Source: Imperialibacter sp040222815
GTDB taxonomy: Bacteria; Bacteroidota; Bacteroidia; Cytophagales; Cyclobacteriaceae
Assembly: GCF_040222815.1 (NCBI RefSeq)
Contig: NZ_JAVKCH010000037.1
Coordinates: 50,884 to 114,883 of the forward strand
Length of the DNA: 64,000 nt
Reading direction: 5' to 3'
Position 1 is the stretch's first letter. Every line of letters starts with the position of its first letter. The notes beneath the pieces are model-generated. The model saw only the letters and a program-made list of their open reading frames with translations, was not told the origin of the DNA and did no database searches. A program made the position numbers and the translations under genes. Shown piece after piece: positions 44,601 to 53,631 of this stretch.

Positions 44601-45234
44601 TTTTCGGGATTTGAGTGATATCAATGACAACACCCTTGACTACAGTGCAGTAACACCTCAATTGATCCCTGGTGATATGAAGTTCAAGGACATCAACGGA
44701 GACGGCAAAATAGACGGCGATGACCAGACAAGGCTGGATAAAACCAATACGCCAACTTTCAACTTTGGTGCAACAATGAATTTCCAGTACAGGAATTTCG
44801 ACCTGTCTCTATTGTTCCAGGGGGCTATGGGAGCGATGCTGAGGTTGTCTACAGAGTCGGGAGATATTGGTAACTACCTGAAGTATAGCTATGACAATCG
44901 CTGGTCAATTGACAATCCAAGCAGTACTGACCCGAGATTGGCAAGTAGGGGCGACACTTACTTTACTGGCGGAAACTATGGGAATAACACTTACTTCCTG
45001 CTTAACAAGAACTACCTGAGACTAAAGAATATCGAACTCGGGTATAATTTTCCATCAAGCATTGGTGAGCGAATTGGCATCAGCAACTTCCGTTTGTATG
45101 TGAATGGCCTTAACCTGATCACCTTTGGGTATCTGAACAAAAACGGAATATTTGACCCCGAATCGACCAATCAGGCCGGTACCTACTATCCGCAGGCAAG
45201 GGTAATCAACACCGGACTTCGTTTAACCTTTTAA
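41698..45234 (+). CDS. SusC/RagA TonB-linked receptor with an STN signalling domain
   Basis: 1178 residues from ATG 41698; the frame is open further upstream (ATG 41590) but that leader is Lys/Arg-rich and unlike a signal. Signal peptide MKIFVTQMVVVALSTSISSA follows a short start. STN domain (about 62-125), then carboxypeptidase-regulatory-like domain (about 142-220: SGAVKDENGQSLPGVNVVEK), plug (about 240-365: DGAQINIRGINTLGNSSPLI) and the 22-strand barrel ending ARVINTGLRLTF. The STN domain couples to FecR, so the receptor both imports and signals. 145 bp separate it from fecR. Confidence 0.95.
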   Translation: MKLLNLLHARRKYFSQGMKIFVTQMVVVALSTSISSANELIGQALLDKEVSLKAEDVELKSAISEIERIANVKFAYSPKRIKDRQKVSVDVENKKLSEVLDGMLQPLDISYEVISDRISLYKPETIRGPEKASAENEILNPEFTVSGAVKDENGQSLPGVNVVEKGTTNGTITDADGGYRLSVTDENSVLVFSFIGFATQEVIVGGRSSIAVTLATDTKTLGEVVVVGYGEQKKVTVTGSVVSAKGVDLVKSPAVDLSNSLSGRLPGLVVIQTSGEPGNDGAQINIRGINTLGNSSPLIVIDGIPDRDGGLGRLSPQDVESITVLKDAAAAIYGARAANGAIIVTTKRGTTGKPTVSYDFNQGWAQPTVIPDMASAPEYAEIMNQLPIYKSIPASEWEAAWQGIQQSGTFTSPSTGTSLSAQFSPSDVQKYKDGSDPWGHPDTDWFGDAFRTWTPQNRHNLQVSGGTENVKYLTSIGVVNQDAYYKNSATNYQQYNLRLNLDAKINKYISTQTGIMFREEVRNFPTESAGSIFRMLMRGRPTEPEVWPNGLPGPDIENGQNPYVVTTNATGYVKNPTDYIQTNSRVDITNPWVEGLTFTLQGSVDKQIDRNKRWQTPWYLYTWDGSGTGPNASNLQKSLRSTFTDPRLYMSEEAILNTNITGMLAYEKTFADDHTINLMAGITKESFRRDFFSAYRRNFISPALDQLFVGGNDAQSTGSEGYERARLGNYGRAAYNYKEKYLAEFIWRYDGSYIFPESDRFGFFPGVLAGWNISNEDFFQNNISFINFLKIRGSYGQMGNDQVYFNGNLQEFAYLDAYGFGEYPINSQVVKTLVERQLANPSFTWERANNLNIGLDGTMLNGALTFAFEYFYNKRDQILIQKTGSTPSSSGIADLLPPVNAGKVDNKGFEYTVGYNNVAGGLTYSFGINGGYSRNKVVFMDEIPGAPAYQLQEGKPYGAYLVYESDGVFRDLSDINDNTLDYSAVTPQLIPGDMKFKDINGDGKIDGDDQTRLDKTNTPTFNFGATMNFQYRNFDLSLLFQGAMGAMLRLSTESGDIGNYLKYSYDNRWSIDNPSSTDPRLASRGDTYFTGGNYGNNTYFLLNKNYLRLKNIELGYNFPSSIGERIGISNFRLYVNGLNLITFGYLNKNGIFDPESTNQAGTYYPQARVINTGLRLTF

Positions 45235-45239
45235 AGAGA

Positions 45240-47108
45240 ATGATGATGAAAAGAATAACGATAACAATATGGGTGTTTGCTGTGGGCATGATGCTTCCCA
45301 TGGCATGCAACACCGATTTCTTGAATACAGAGCCTCTTGATAAGATCTCCAGCGACTTGACCTGGAGCGACGGCCCATTGGCTGAAGCATTTGTTTACAA
45401 TGTTTATGCCTCACTGGGATATGGAGGCTTTGAAGAACAGATGCTTGCTGCCTACACGGATGAAGCCATGTTTACGCACGCTGGCAGAAATATCAATCCC
45501 TTCACTGAAGGAGCTGAGAGCCCTGCCAACCTGGCCTGGATGAGTCCAACGTATGAGTGGAACAATATGTACCTGGCTATCAGAAAGGCCAATGTGGCTA
45601 TTGAGAACCTCCCAATTTCGACTTTCGACAACGAGGACTTAAAGGACAGGCTTCTGGGAGAGGTGTATTTTCTGAGGGCCTATTACTACCATCAGTTGTT
45701 GAGGTTTTATGGCGGAGTTCCTATTATCGATAGGCCTTATGGTCTCGATGAGGACTATACCATCGCCAGAAGCTCATTTGCAGAATGTGTAGACTTTATT
45801 GTAGGTGACCTTGATCAGGCAATTACCTTACTTGATGGGAAACCTGAAACTCCCGGCAGAACATCGAAGATTGCGTCGATGGCCCTAAAGGCAAGGGTAT
45901 TGATCTACGCAGCAAGCGATCTGCATGATATTCCTACTGCCTCAGGTTCAGTGTCTGGGCTTACTGACCTTCATGGTTATACCAGTGGAGATCAAACTGC
46001 CAGATGGACAGCAGCGAGAGCGGCAGCCAAAGCAGTGATGGATGCAGGAAGCGGTTACAAACTAGACCTTACTGCACCTGTTTCTGCTGATCAGGGAAAA
46101 GCGAACTATGTAGCCCTTTCTTACGGTGGCGGTAGTGCGGTTGCCGATGCTTCTGCAGCAGTGGAGTTGATTTTTCAGAGAACGCAGACTCCTTTGTACA
46201 CAGTCGAAAACAACTGGCCCCTGGGTGGCATCCATTTTGGCATCAATAATGGCCCGAACGGCTATCACAACTGGGCCGGTAACACCCCAATTCAGCAGCT
46301 GGTAGATGACTATGAAATGATGGACGGCTCTAAGTTTGACTGGAATAATGCATCCCATGCGAGTGCTCCCTACGACGACCGTGACCCGAGATTGTATGCC
46401 ACTGTTTTGTACGACGGAGCGGGCTGGAAGCCGAGACCATCCGACGTAGCCGGCATTGATCCGGTGGATCAGATCCAAACGGGTTACTATGATGATGGTG
46501 ATGGCGGAATTATCAACGGAGTGGATACCAGAGAGTCTCCAATCGAGAACTGGAATGGTAGCCGTACTCACTACTACGTAAGAAAGTTTATCGATTCTGA
46601 TCCGGCAGTGGTTGACAACCAGTCTGGTGCTCAGGTGGTTCCCTGGCCATTTATCAGGTACACCGAAATGGTGCTAAACTACATTGAAGCGTCTATAGAG
46701 TTGGGTGATGAGGCTGAAGCCAGGAACTGGCTCAACAAAATACGTTTCAGAGTAGGCATGCCAGCCGTGACCGACACAGGTGATGCCCTGAGAGATCGGT
46801 ATCGGAACGAAAGGCGGGTAGAACTTGCCTATGAGGAACACCGGTATCACGACGCCAGAAGGTGGTTGATTGCACCAACAACGCTTGGTAGGGGTATCAA
46901 GGACATCCAGGTGGAGGCAACCCTGAAACCAGGGGCTACACCCCATGTGCCGTATCGTTACGACCCGGCGGTGTATGACTACACATATACTCCGCAGGCT
47001 AATACAGAAAATGAAACCCGTGCCTGGGTGGATAAGATGTATTTCCGCCCCATAAGCAGGGGAGAAATCAACAGAAATGATAAACTAGTTCAGAATCCGG
47101 GATACTAA
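45240..47108 (+). CDS. SusD/RagB family substrate-binding lipoprotein
   Basis: 622 residues. Lipoprotein signal ITIWVFAVGMMLPMACNTDF (Cys23), then the SusD fold: helical N-terminal part with NMYLAIRKANVAIENLPIST, FLRAYYYHQLLRFYGGVPII, and SKIASMALKARVLIYAA, and the C-terminal RYTEMVLNYIEASIELGDEA, RNERRVELAYEEHRYHDARR. It is surface-exposed and hands substrate to the SusC pore. The ATG ATG ATG start makes the exact first codon uncertain by two residues. It starts 5 bp after susC. The substrate is unknown. Confidence 0.95.
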   Translation: MMMKRITITIWVFAVGMMLPMACNTDFLNTEPLDKISSDLTWSDGPLAEAFVYNVYASLGYGGFEEQMLAAYTDEAMFTHAGRNINPFTEGAESPANLAWMSPTYEWNNMYLAIRKANVAIENLPISTFDNEDLKDRLLGEVYFLRAYYYHQLLRFYGGVPIIDRPYGLDEDYTIARSSFAECVDFIVGDLDQAITLLDGKPETPGRTSKIASMALKARVLIYAASDLHDIPTASGSVSGLTDLHGYTSGDQTARWTAARAAAKAVMDAGSGYKLDLTAPVSADQGKANYVALSYGGGSAVADASAAVELIFQRTQTPLYTVENNWPLGGIHFGINNGPNGYHNWAGNTPIQQLVDDYEMMDGSKFDWNNASHASAPYDDRDPRLYATVLYDGAGWKPRPSDVAGIDPVDQIQTGYYDDGDGGIINGVDTRESPIENWNGSRTHYYVRKFIDSDPAVVDNQSGAQVVPWPFIRYTEMVLNYIEASIELGDEAEARNWLNKIRFRVGMPAVTDTGDALRDRYRNERRVELAYEEHRYHDARRWLIAPTTLGRGIKDIQVEATLKPGATPHVPYRYDPAVYDYTYTPQANTENETRAWVDKMYFRPISRGEINRNDKLVQNPGY

Positions 47109-47135
47109 AGTTTCAGTAAGTTGTATCTAAGTTTT

Positions 47136-47171
47136 AAAAACCTATGCCGGAGTATTTCGGTGTAGGTTTTT
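47136..47171 (+). terminator. Hairpin terminator or attenuator after SusD
   Basis: AAAAACCTA (47136-47144) pairs with TAGGTTTTT (47163-47171), and GCCG with CGGT continues the stem inside (one G-T pair), leaving an 8-base loop. T-rich sequence follows (TATATTTTTG). It separates SusC/SusD from the three downstream genes and could limit their expression. Confidence 0.55.
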
Positions 47172-47196
47172 ATATTTTTGTTTAAGACCGATCCAC

Positions 47197-50100
47197 ATGC
47201 TTAACAACTCCACTCTATTTCTATTGGCGATTTTTACTGTAGCACTCCAAAGCTGCAAAAGCGAAGTAAAGGAGGAGCCAAAGAAGCCCGTAGTGTCTGA
47301 TGTTCCGCCTCTCTTCAAATTGCTTCCCCAGCAGGAAACAGGAGTAGATTTTATCAACCAGCTTGAGGAAGGATTAAATACCAACATCCTCATGTACGAA
47401 TACTTCTACAACGGGGGTGGCGTAGCGGCGGGCGACATCAATGGTGACGACTTGATTGACCTTTATTTCACCTCTAATATGGGAGAAAGCAAGCTTTACC
47501 TGAATGAGGGAGGTCTGCGTTTCAAAGACATTACTGCTGCGGCAGGTGTTGGCGGTCGGCCAGGGCCCTGGAAGACGGGCGTAGCCATAGCTGATGTGAA
47601 TGGCGATGGCAAGCTGGATATTCATGTTTCTTACTCGGGCCAAATGAAGGAAGAAAGTCGGCAAAACCAGTTGTTCATCAATATGGGCAACGATGCTAAC
47701 GGAATGCCCACGTTCGAAGACCAGGCGAAGGAGCTTGGACTGGCCAGTGCAGGCTACAGCAACCAGATTTACTTTTTCGACTACGACAGGGATGGTGACC
47801 TTGATGCATTGTTGCTCAACCACAACCCGAGTTCCATGCCTGTTCTCAATGAAGTGAAGACGGCCGAAATCTTAAAGGTAGACGATGAGCTGAGGGGAGT
47901 AAGGCTTTTCAGGCAAACCAACGGCCATTTTGATGATGTGACTGCCACGGCAGGCATCAGCAGCTCGGCACTCACCTATGGGCTGGGCGTTGGCATTTCC
48001 GACATCAACAACGATGGTTGGCCAGATATCTATATTTCCAACGACTATGCAGTTCCCGATTTCCTTTACATAAACAATGGAAACGGAACCTTTACCGATA
48101 AGCTGAAGGAAAGCGTGGGTCACAACAGCCAATTTTCGATGGGCAACGATGTGGCCGATATTAACAACGATGGCTGGAACGACATAGTGACCCTCGATAT
48201 GCTGCCTGAGGATAACTTCCGTCAGAAGTTACTGCTCGCTCCTGACAACTACTCCAAGTTTGAATTGAATATCAGGTCGGGTTTTCACTATCAGTACATG
48301 CGCAACATGCTGCAGTTGAGCAATGGAAATGACCTTACAGGGAACCCCACTTTCAGCGAGGTGGGGCAAATTGCAGGCATTTCCAATACCGACTGGAGTT
48401 GGGCAGCCCTGTTAGCCGATTTTGACAACAACGGTTGGAAAGACCTTCATGTGACCAATGGGTATTTCAGGGACTATACCAACCTGGATTTCATCAAATA
48501 CATGGACGACTTTGTGAAGAGCAAGGGCAGACTGCAGCGGGAGGATGTGCTGGAAATCATCAGCCACATGCCGGCCTCCAATGTGGTCAACTATATTTTT
48601 TCAAACGTTGATGGGCTGAATTTCACTAACCAGACGCAAGCATGGGGATTGAACCGGCCGTCTAACAGCAACGGGGCTGCCTATGCCGATCTTGACAACG
48701 ACGGCGACCTCGACATCATCGTTAACAACATCAACCAGCCTGCATTTATCTATCGAAATGAAGCTGACAAAGACCCTGACAACCATTACCTCGACATCAA
48801 GCTCCTGGGCGAAACGCCCAACACCCAGGGATTAGGCGCAAAAGTGACCGTTTCCATCAAGGGCAAACAGCAGTCGGTGGAGCAAATAACTGCCAGGGGT
48901 TATCTGTCGTCTGTGTCGCCCGTTCTTCATTTCGGGCTCGGGGAAGCTGCCAATGTCGATACGCTGATTGTGCGTTGGCCAGAAGGAAAGATGCAGGTGC
49001 TTACCAACATTGCAGGCAATCAGGTGTTGACTTTGTCGGAGAGCGATGCCTCGGAAGCTTCGATGCCGGCCAAAGCCATAAAGTCACTTTTTGTGGAGAC
49101 CACCTCTCCAATCAATCACCAGGACAAGCCGCTTAATGCCAACGACTTTAAAAGGCAAACGCTGCTGATCAACCAACTGTCTTTTGGAGGGCCAGCTATG
49201 GCCATAGGGGATGTAAATGGCGATGGCCTCGAAGATTTATTTGTTGGTGGAGGCGTAGGTCAGCCAGGCGAATTGTGGCTGCAAAGTGCAGGCGGTAATT
49301 TTCGCAAAAAATCGCAAGCGGCTTTTGACCTTGACAGTGCCAGCATGGATGCGGATGCCGCTATGTTCGATGCCAACAATGACGGTCATATTGATATTTA
49401 CGTGGCCAGTGGGGGATACCACACTTTCACATCAAATAATGTAGAGCTCCTCGATCGGTTATACGTCAACGATGGAAAGGGCAATTTCAGAAAAGACAAA
49501 GATGCCCTGCCCCAGGTAGGCGGCAGCAATGCGACAGTGGCAGTGGCTGACGTGGATGGAGATGGCGACGACGACATTTTTGTGGGCGGGCGTGTCGTGC
49601 CTGGAAGGTATCCTGAGGCTCCGCAAAGCTATCTGCTGATCAATAACGGGGCAGGTAAGTTTTCTGATCAGACAGCCTCGCTCGCAACGGGCATCGAAAG
49701 ATTGGGTATGGTCACCGATGCCACCTGGGTTGACATTAACAGCGACGGCAGGGAGGACTTGATCATTGTGGGTGAATGGCTGCCCATCACGGTATTTGAA
49801 AATACTGCCAATGGCTTTTTGCTCGCAACGGAGAAGTACTTTGACAAATCATACAAGGGATGGTGGAATACGCTCACCATAGCAGACATTAACGGTGACG
49901 AGGTTGCCGATTTGCTGGTGGGTAACGTCGGGATAAACACGCAGTTTGGCATCTCCGAAACCACGCCAGCAGAGATTTACTTCGACGACTTTGACAATAA
50001 CGGATCTGTCGATCCCATTTTTTGCTACTTCGTGCAGGGCAAAAGCTACCCAAGTGCTACCAGAGATGAGTTGCTTGACCAGCTCAGCTCGTTTCGCCGA

Positions 50101-50553
50101 AAATTCAACAGCTACAAGAGCTATGCTGGTGTAACGTTGGTTGACATTTTCTCGCCGGAAGAGATTGAGAATGCCGGTCATATGCAGGCCAACTTTGCCA
50201 AGACCTCTGCCTTTATCCGGCAATCTGGTGGCAAGTTTATCGAGAAAGCATTGCCCATTGAGGCGCAATACTCACCTGTTCACACTATCACCGTGTTCGA
50301 TTATGACGCTGATGGAAAGAAAGACATTTTACTTTGTGGCAACAACAGCTACAGCAAGCTGCGTGTAGGGAAATTTGACGCCAATTACGGTGCGCTGTTC
50401 AAAGGCAAGGGAAATGGTGAATTTGCCTATGTGAGCCAGCCGGGTTCTGGTTTCAATCTGAAGGGCGATGTGCGCAGCGTAGTGCAAGTTGACAAGTTCC
50501 TGCTGTTTGGGGTTTGCCAGGGAAAAGTGAAAGCTTATACTTTTAATGACTAA
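47197..50553 (+). CDS. FG-GAP/VCBS-repeat lipoprotein with ASPIC/UnbV domain
   Basis: 1118 residues. Lipoprotein signal (MLNNSTLFLLAIFTVALQSC, Cys20). At least a dozen FG-GAP/VCBS blades with calcium-type DxNxDG loops, such as DINGDDLIDLYFTSN, DVNGDGKLDIHVSYS and DVDGDGDDDIFVGG, form one or two beta-propellers. An ASPIC/UnbV domain (about 545-620: QQSVEQITARGYLSSVSPVL, HFGLGEAANVDTLIVRWPEG) lies between propeller sections. Such proteins bind ligands at the surface; enzymatic activity is not shown. It follows SusD across a hairpin. Confidence 0.88.
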   Translation: MLNNSTLFLLAIFTVALQSCKSEVKEEPKKPVVSDVPPLFKLLPQQETGVDFINQLEEGLNTNILMYEYFYNGGGVAAGDINGDDLIDLYFTSNMGESKLYLNEGGLRFKDITAAAGVGGRPGPWKTGVAIADVNGDGKLDIHVSYSGQMKEESRQNQLFINMGNDANGMPTFEDQAKELGLASAGYSNQIYFFDYDRDGDLDALLLNHNPSSMPVLNEVKTAEILKVDDELRGVRLFRQTNGHFDDVTATAGISSSALTYGLGVGISDINNDGWPDIYISNDYAVPDFLYINNGNGTFTDKLKESVGHNSQFSMGNDVADINNDGWNDIVTLDMLPEDNFRQKLLLAPDNYSKFELNIRSGFHYQYMRNMLQLSNGNDLTGNPTFSEVGQIAGISNTDWSWAALLADFDNNGWKDLHVTNGYFRDYTNLDFIKYMDDFVKSKGRLQREDVLEIISHMPASNVVNYIFSNVDGLNFTNQTQAWGLNRPSNSNGAAYADLDNDGDLDIIVNNINQPAFIYRNEADKDPDNHYLDIKLLGETPNTQGLGAKVTVSIKGKQQSVEQITARGYLSSVSPVLHFGLGEAANVDTLIVRWPEGKMQVLTNIAGNQVLTLSESDASEASMPAKAIKSLFVETTSPINHQDKPLNANDFKRQTLLINQLSFGGPAMAIGDVNGDGLEDLFVGGGVGQPGELWLQSAGGNFRKKSQAAFDLDSASMDADAAMFDANNDGHIDIYVASGGYHTFTSNNVELLDRLYVNDGKGNFRKDKDALPQVGGSNATVAVADVDGDGDDDIFVGGRVVPGRYPEAPQSYLLINNGAGKFSDQTASLATGIERLGMVTDATWVDINSDGREDLIIVGEWLPITVFENTANGFLLATEKYFDKSYKGWWNTLTIADINGDEVADLLVGNVGINTQFGISETTPAEIYFDDFDNNGSVDPIFCYFVQGKSYPSATRDELLDQLSSFRRKFNSYKSYAGVTLVDIFSPEEIENAGHMQANFAKTSAFIRQSGGKFIEKALPIEAQYSPVHTITVFDYDADGKKDILLCGNNSYSKLRVGKFDANYGALFKGKGNGEFAYVSQPGSGFNLKGDVRSVVQVDKFLLFGVCQGKVKAYTFND

Positions 50554-50571
50554 AAAAATCATTGAAGACTT

Positions 50572-51921
50572 ATGGAACGCTTGACTAACCATTTTTTCCG
50601 CCTTTGCTCAATAGTGGCCATAGTAATTGTTTGTGGCTGTTCCGCTGGCAAGAAGAAAATTTTTACGCCGCAGGAAGTGGCTACGGGGTGGGCCGATTTA
50701 TCGATTTACATTACAAAAAACACTCCCTCCAACTCACCTACTTATGCCTCACGATGCTTTGGCTATATAGGGCTAACGATGTATGAGTCCGTTGTGAACG
50801 GGTACCCGTCTTATCACAGCATGGCTGGTCAGTTGAATGGTTTGGAAGCATTGCCGATTCCCGAGACAGGGCTGGAATATGATTGGCTCATTGCTCTCAA
50901 TGCCGGACAGGCATCTATCATCAAACGCATTTATAACCAGACCTCCGACGAAAACAAATCAAAAGTTGATTCTCTTGAGGCGTTATTTTTTGAGCAGATT
51001 TCTGACCAAGTCGACAGCGAAGTAGCAGACCGCTCGGTCATGTACGGAAAAAGTGTGGCCGACGCTATCTTTGAGTGGTCAACAACCGATGGCGGGCACC
51101 GGGGCTATCTGAAAAACTTCGATAAAAATCTTAAGCTGCCCACAGGTGAAGGCCGCTGGGAGCCGCCATTGTATGCACAGTCGATAAGCCACTATCCACT
51201 GCACCCGCACTGGGGTGATAATCGCACCTTTGTAGCAAAAAACAGCCTTATTCCGACCCCAGAATTGATTCCGCACGATACAACACCGGGCTCTCCCTAC
51301 TACACACAATTCATAGAGGTATACGAAAAGGACAAAGAGTTGACACAGGAGGAAAAGGAAGCGGCACTATGGTGGGGCGACGATCCGGCCGATACATTCA
51401 CGCCACCTGGGCACTCTTATTATATAGCTACTGCGGTGATCAAGGCTAAAAACCCCGAACTGATCAAATGCGCTGAAACCTACGCCAAAATGGGGATTGC
51501 TGTAGCCGACGCATTCATTGAATGCTGGAAGTGGAAGTACGAGCATGTGTCGGAGCGGCCGTCAAGTTTTCTTAACCACCACGTGGAGCCCGCCTGGGTG
51601 TCATTTTGGCCAGATCCGCCATTTCCTGCGTTTCCATCGGGGCATGCTACCAACGCTGGAACCGCCGCCACTATTCTTATTTATCAGTTTGGTGAGAGGT
51701 TTTCATTTACCGACAGTTCTCATGTCGGTCGCAAGCGGGATGAAGTTAGAAACGTGGACTTTAAGCCACGTCACTTTGACTCGTTTTGGGAGGTTGCCGA
51801 GGAGACTGCCAACTCAAGGTTTTATGGAGGAATCCATTCTCATTACGACAATGAAGTAGGGCTAACCGAGGGGGCCAGAATCGCCGAGAATGTGAATGCA
51901 CTGATTTGGAAAAACGAATAG
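50572..51921 (+). CDS. Vanadium-dependent haloperoxidase / PAP2-fold lipoprotein
   Basis: 449 residues. Signal ending VCGCS (possible lipid Cys23), then a helical PAP2-like chain. The vanadate/phosphate pocket is complete: Lys322 and Arg329 (KYEHVSERPSSF), Ser356-Gly357-His358 (FPAFPSGHATNAG), and Arg416 with His422 (NSRFYGGIHSHYDNEVG). The same set serves acid phosphatases and vanadium haloperoxidases; residues alone do not decide which. It starts 18 bp after the ASPIC lipoprotein stop, so it belongs to the same transcript. Confidence 0.9.
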   Translation: MERLTNHFFRLCSIVAIVIVCGCSAGKKKIFTPQEVATGWADLSIYITKNTPSNSPTYASRCFGYIGLTMYESVVNGYPSYHSMAGQLNGLEALPIPETGLEYDWLIALNAGQASIIKRIYNQTSDENKSKVDSLEALFFEQISDQVDSEVADRSVMYGKSVADAIFEWSTTDGGHRGYLKNFDKNLKLPTGEGRWEPPLYAQSISHYPLHPHWGDNRTFVAKNSLIPTPELIPHDTTPGSPYYTQFIEVYEKDKELTQEEKEAALWWGDDPADTFTPPGHSYYIATAVIKAKNPELIKCAETYAKMGIAVADAFIECWKWKYEHVSERPSSFLNHHVEPAWVSFWPDPPFPAFPSGHATNAGTAATILIYQFGERFSFTDSSHVGRKRDEVRNVDFKPRHFDSFWEVAEETANSRFYGGIHSHYDNEVGLTEGARIAENVNALIWKNE

Positions 51922-51929
51922 AGTCGCCT

Positions 51930-53621
51930 GTGAACACAATAGTAAATAACTTGAAGGTTATATGGTTGGTTTGCCTTGCTCTGGCGTCTTTTGCAGCACA
52001 GGCTCAGCTGAGCTTCAAGGACGTAACAGACGAGGCTGGCATCGGCCATCATCAGTTTGTGGTATATGAAGGGATGTTCGGCGGAGGCATTTGTGTGTTT
52101 GATTTCAACAACGACGGCTGGGACGATTTTTTTATCACCAGCGGAATGGAAACTGATCGCCTTTACCTGAACAGCGGAGACGGCACTTTTAAGGACATTT
52201 ACGCCTCATCGGGCCTGGTTGTTACGGGTGCATACGTGACCCAGGGAGCCGCAAGCGCCGACGTGAACAGAGACGGCTGGATCGATTTGCTCGTCACGAC
52301 CATTACTTTAAAAGACAGTTCTCAACAAATTCCCCGGGCGGAGAACCTTTTGTTTATTAACAATGGCAATTCAACTTTTCGGGATGCTACCGAAGAGTAT
52401 CGGTTGAATGATCTTCAATCGTTCAGCACCGGGGCCAGCTTTGGAGACTTCAATCTTGATGGTTATCCTGACATTTATATCGGCAACTACTTTCTGGCCT
52501 ATGAGGGAAAATTGAGTGCTATCAACGACGCTACGATTGTGAATGCCAGCTCTACAGCAGAGGGGTACCTGCTTGTCAACCACGAGGGCAAATACTTTAC
52601 AAACGAGTATGCGGACTACGGTCTGAAATTCAGAGGCTTTGGCTTTGGTGGAGTTTTTACCGACTATGACAACGATCACGATCCAGATATTTTCGTTAAC
52701 CACGACTTTGGCTACAAAGCCACGCCGGACGTGCTGCTGAACAACCAATACCCCGACGACGAGTTTATTGATGTGGCCGAGGAAACAGGCATGGACTTGA
52801 AAATCAATTCGATGGGAATTGCCGTTGGGGACTATGACAACAATGGCCTGCTCGACTACTATGTCACCAATATTCGGTTCAACAGGTTTATGGTGAATCA
52901 GGGGCCTGGTAAACCATTTGTTGATAAGGCCAGGGAGCTTGGGATGGGCTTTGTGAGCATCAGCTGGGGGGCCAACTTTGCTGACTTTGATCAGGACGGC
53001 GATGTCGATCTTTTTGTTGCCAATGGCGATCTCAATCCCAACGACGTGCCCATGGCCAACTTCTTTTTTGAGAATGACAAAGGGGTGTTCACCGACAAGG
53101 CCCATTTGCTCGGCCTCAACGACTACGGCGTGGGCCGGGGGTCGGTGGTGTTCGACATGGACAACGACGGAGACCTCGATATTTTATATGTAAGCCAAAA
53201 GCCAGTGCTTGACTTCCCCGTGGAGTCCCGCACAAGGCTGTTTCGAAACGACAGCAAGGGCGGCAACTGGCTAAAGGTTAGCCTCAATGGAACCGAATCG
53301 GAACTGCACGGCCTCGGGGCCAGGGTGGAGGTAGTGGCCGGCGGCGTGAAAATGATGCGGGAGATTGATGGAGGTTCCAGCCATCTGTCGCAGAATGCAT
53401 TGTACGCCCACTTTGGTTTGGGCACCCACTCAATAGCCGACTCTGTGATTGTGACCTGGCTGGGTGGAAAAAGGCAAGTTTTGTTGAATCAGCCGGCCAA
53501 CCAGTTACTTGTGGTCACAGAGCCGGAGAGCAAAGGCCTGGGTTGGCCGATGACCGTCGGCTTTGGTTTTGTAACTGCCCTGGTGGCAGCCTGGGCGGTA
53601 AGGAGATTTACTTCAAAATAG
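51930..53621 (+). CDS. Second FG-GAP/ASPIC-UnbV (CRTAC1-like) secreted protein
   Basis: 563 residues from GTG 51930, 8 bp after the previous stop; a TTG at 51906 inside the upstream gene is the alternative. Signal peptide ending ASFAAQAQ. FG-GAP blades with calcium-type loops run through most of the chain (CVFDFNNDGWDDFFITSG, FGDFNLDGYPDIYIGN, DFDQDGDVDLFVANGD), and an ASPIC domain (about 450-525: HGLGARVEVVAGGVKMMREI, HFGLGTHSIADSVIVTW). The C-terminus is a hydrophobic helix followed by RRFTSK, like a membrane anchor or sorting tail. It is the last gene of the locus. Confidence 0.85.
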   Translation: MNTIVNNLKVIWLVCLALASFAAQAQLSFKDVTDEAGIGHHQFVVYEGMFGGGICVFDFNNDGWDDFFITSGMETDRLYLNSGDGTFKDIYASSGLVVTGAYVTQGAASADVNRDGWIDLLVTTITLKDSSQQIPRAENLLFINNGNSTFRDATEEYRLNDLQSFSTGASFGDFNLDGYPDIYIGNYFLAYEGKLSAINDATIVNASSTAEGYLLVNHEGKYFTNEYADYGLKFRGFGFGGVFTDYDNDHDPDIFVNHDFGYKATPDVLLNNQYPDDEFIDVAEETGMDLKINSMGIAVGDYDNNGLLDYYVTNIRFNRFMVNQGPGKPFVDKARELGMGFVSISWGANFADFDQDGDVDLFVANGDLNPNDVPMANFFFENDKGVFTDKAHLLGLNDYGVGRGSVVFDMDNDGDLDILYVSQKPVLDFPVESRTRLFRNDSKGGNWLKVSLNGTESELHGLGARVEVVAGGVKMMREIDGGSSHLSQNALYAHFGLGTHSIADSVIVTWLGGKRQVLLNQPANQLLVVTEPESKGLGWPMTVGFGFVTALVAAWAVRRFTSK

Positions 53622-53631
53622 CGCTCGCCCA

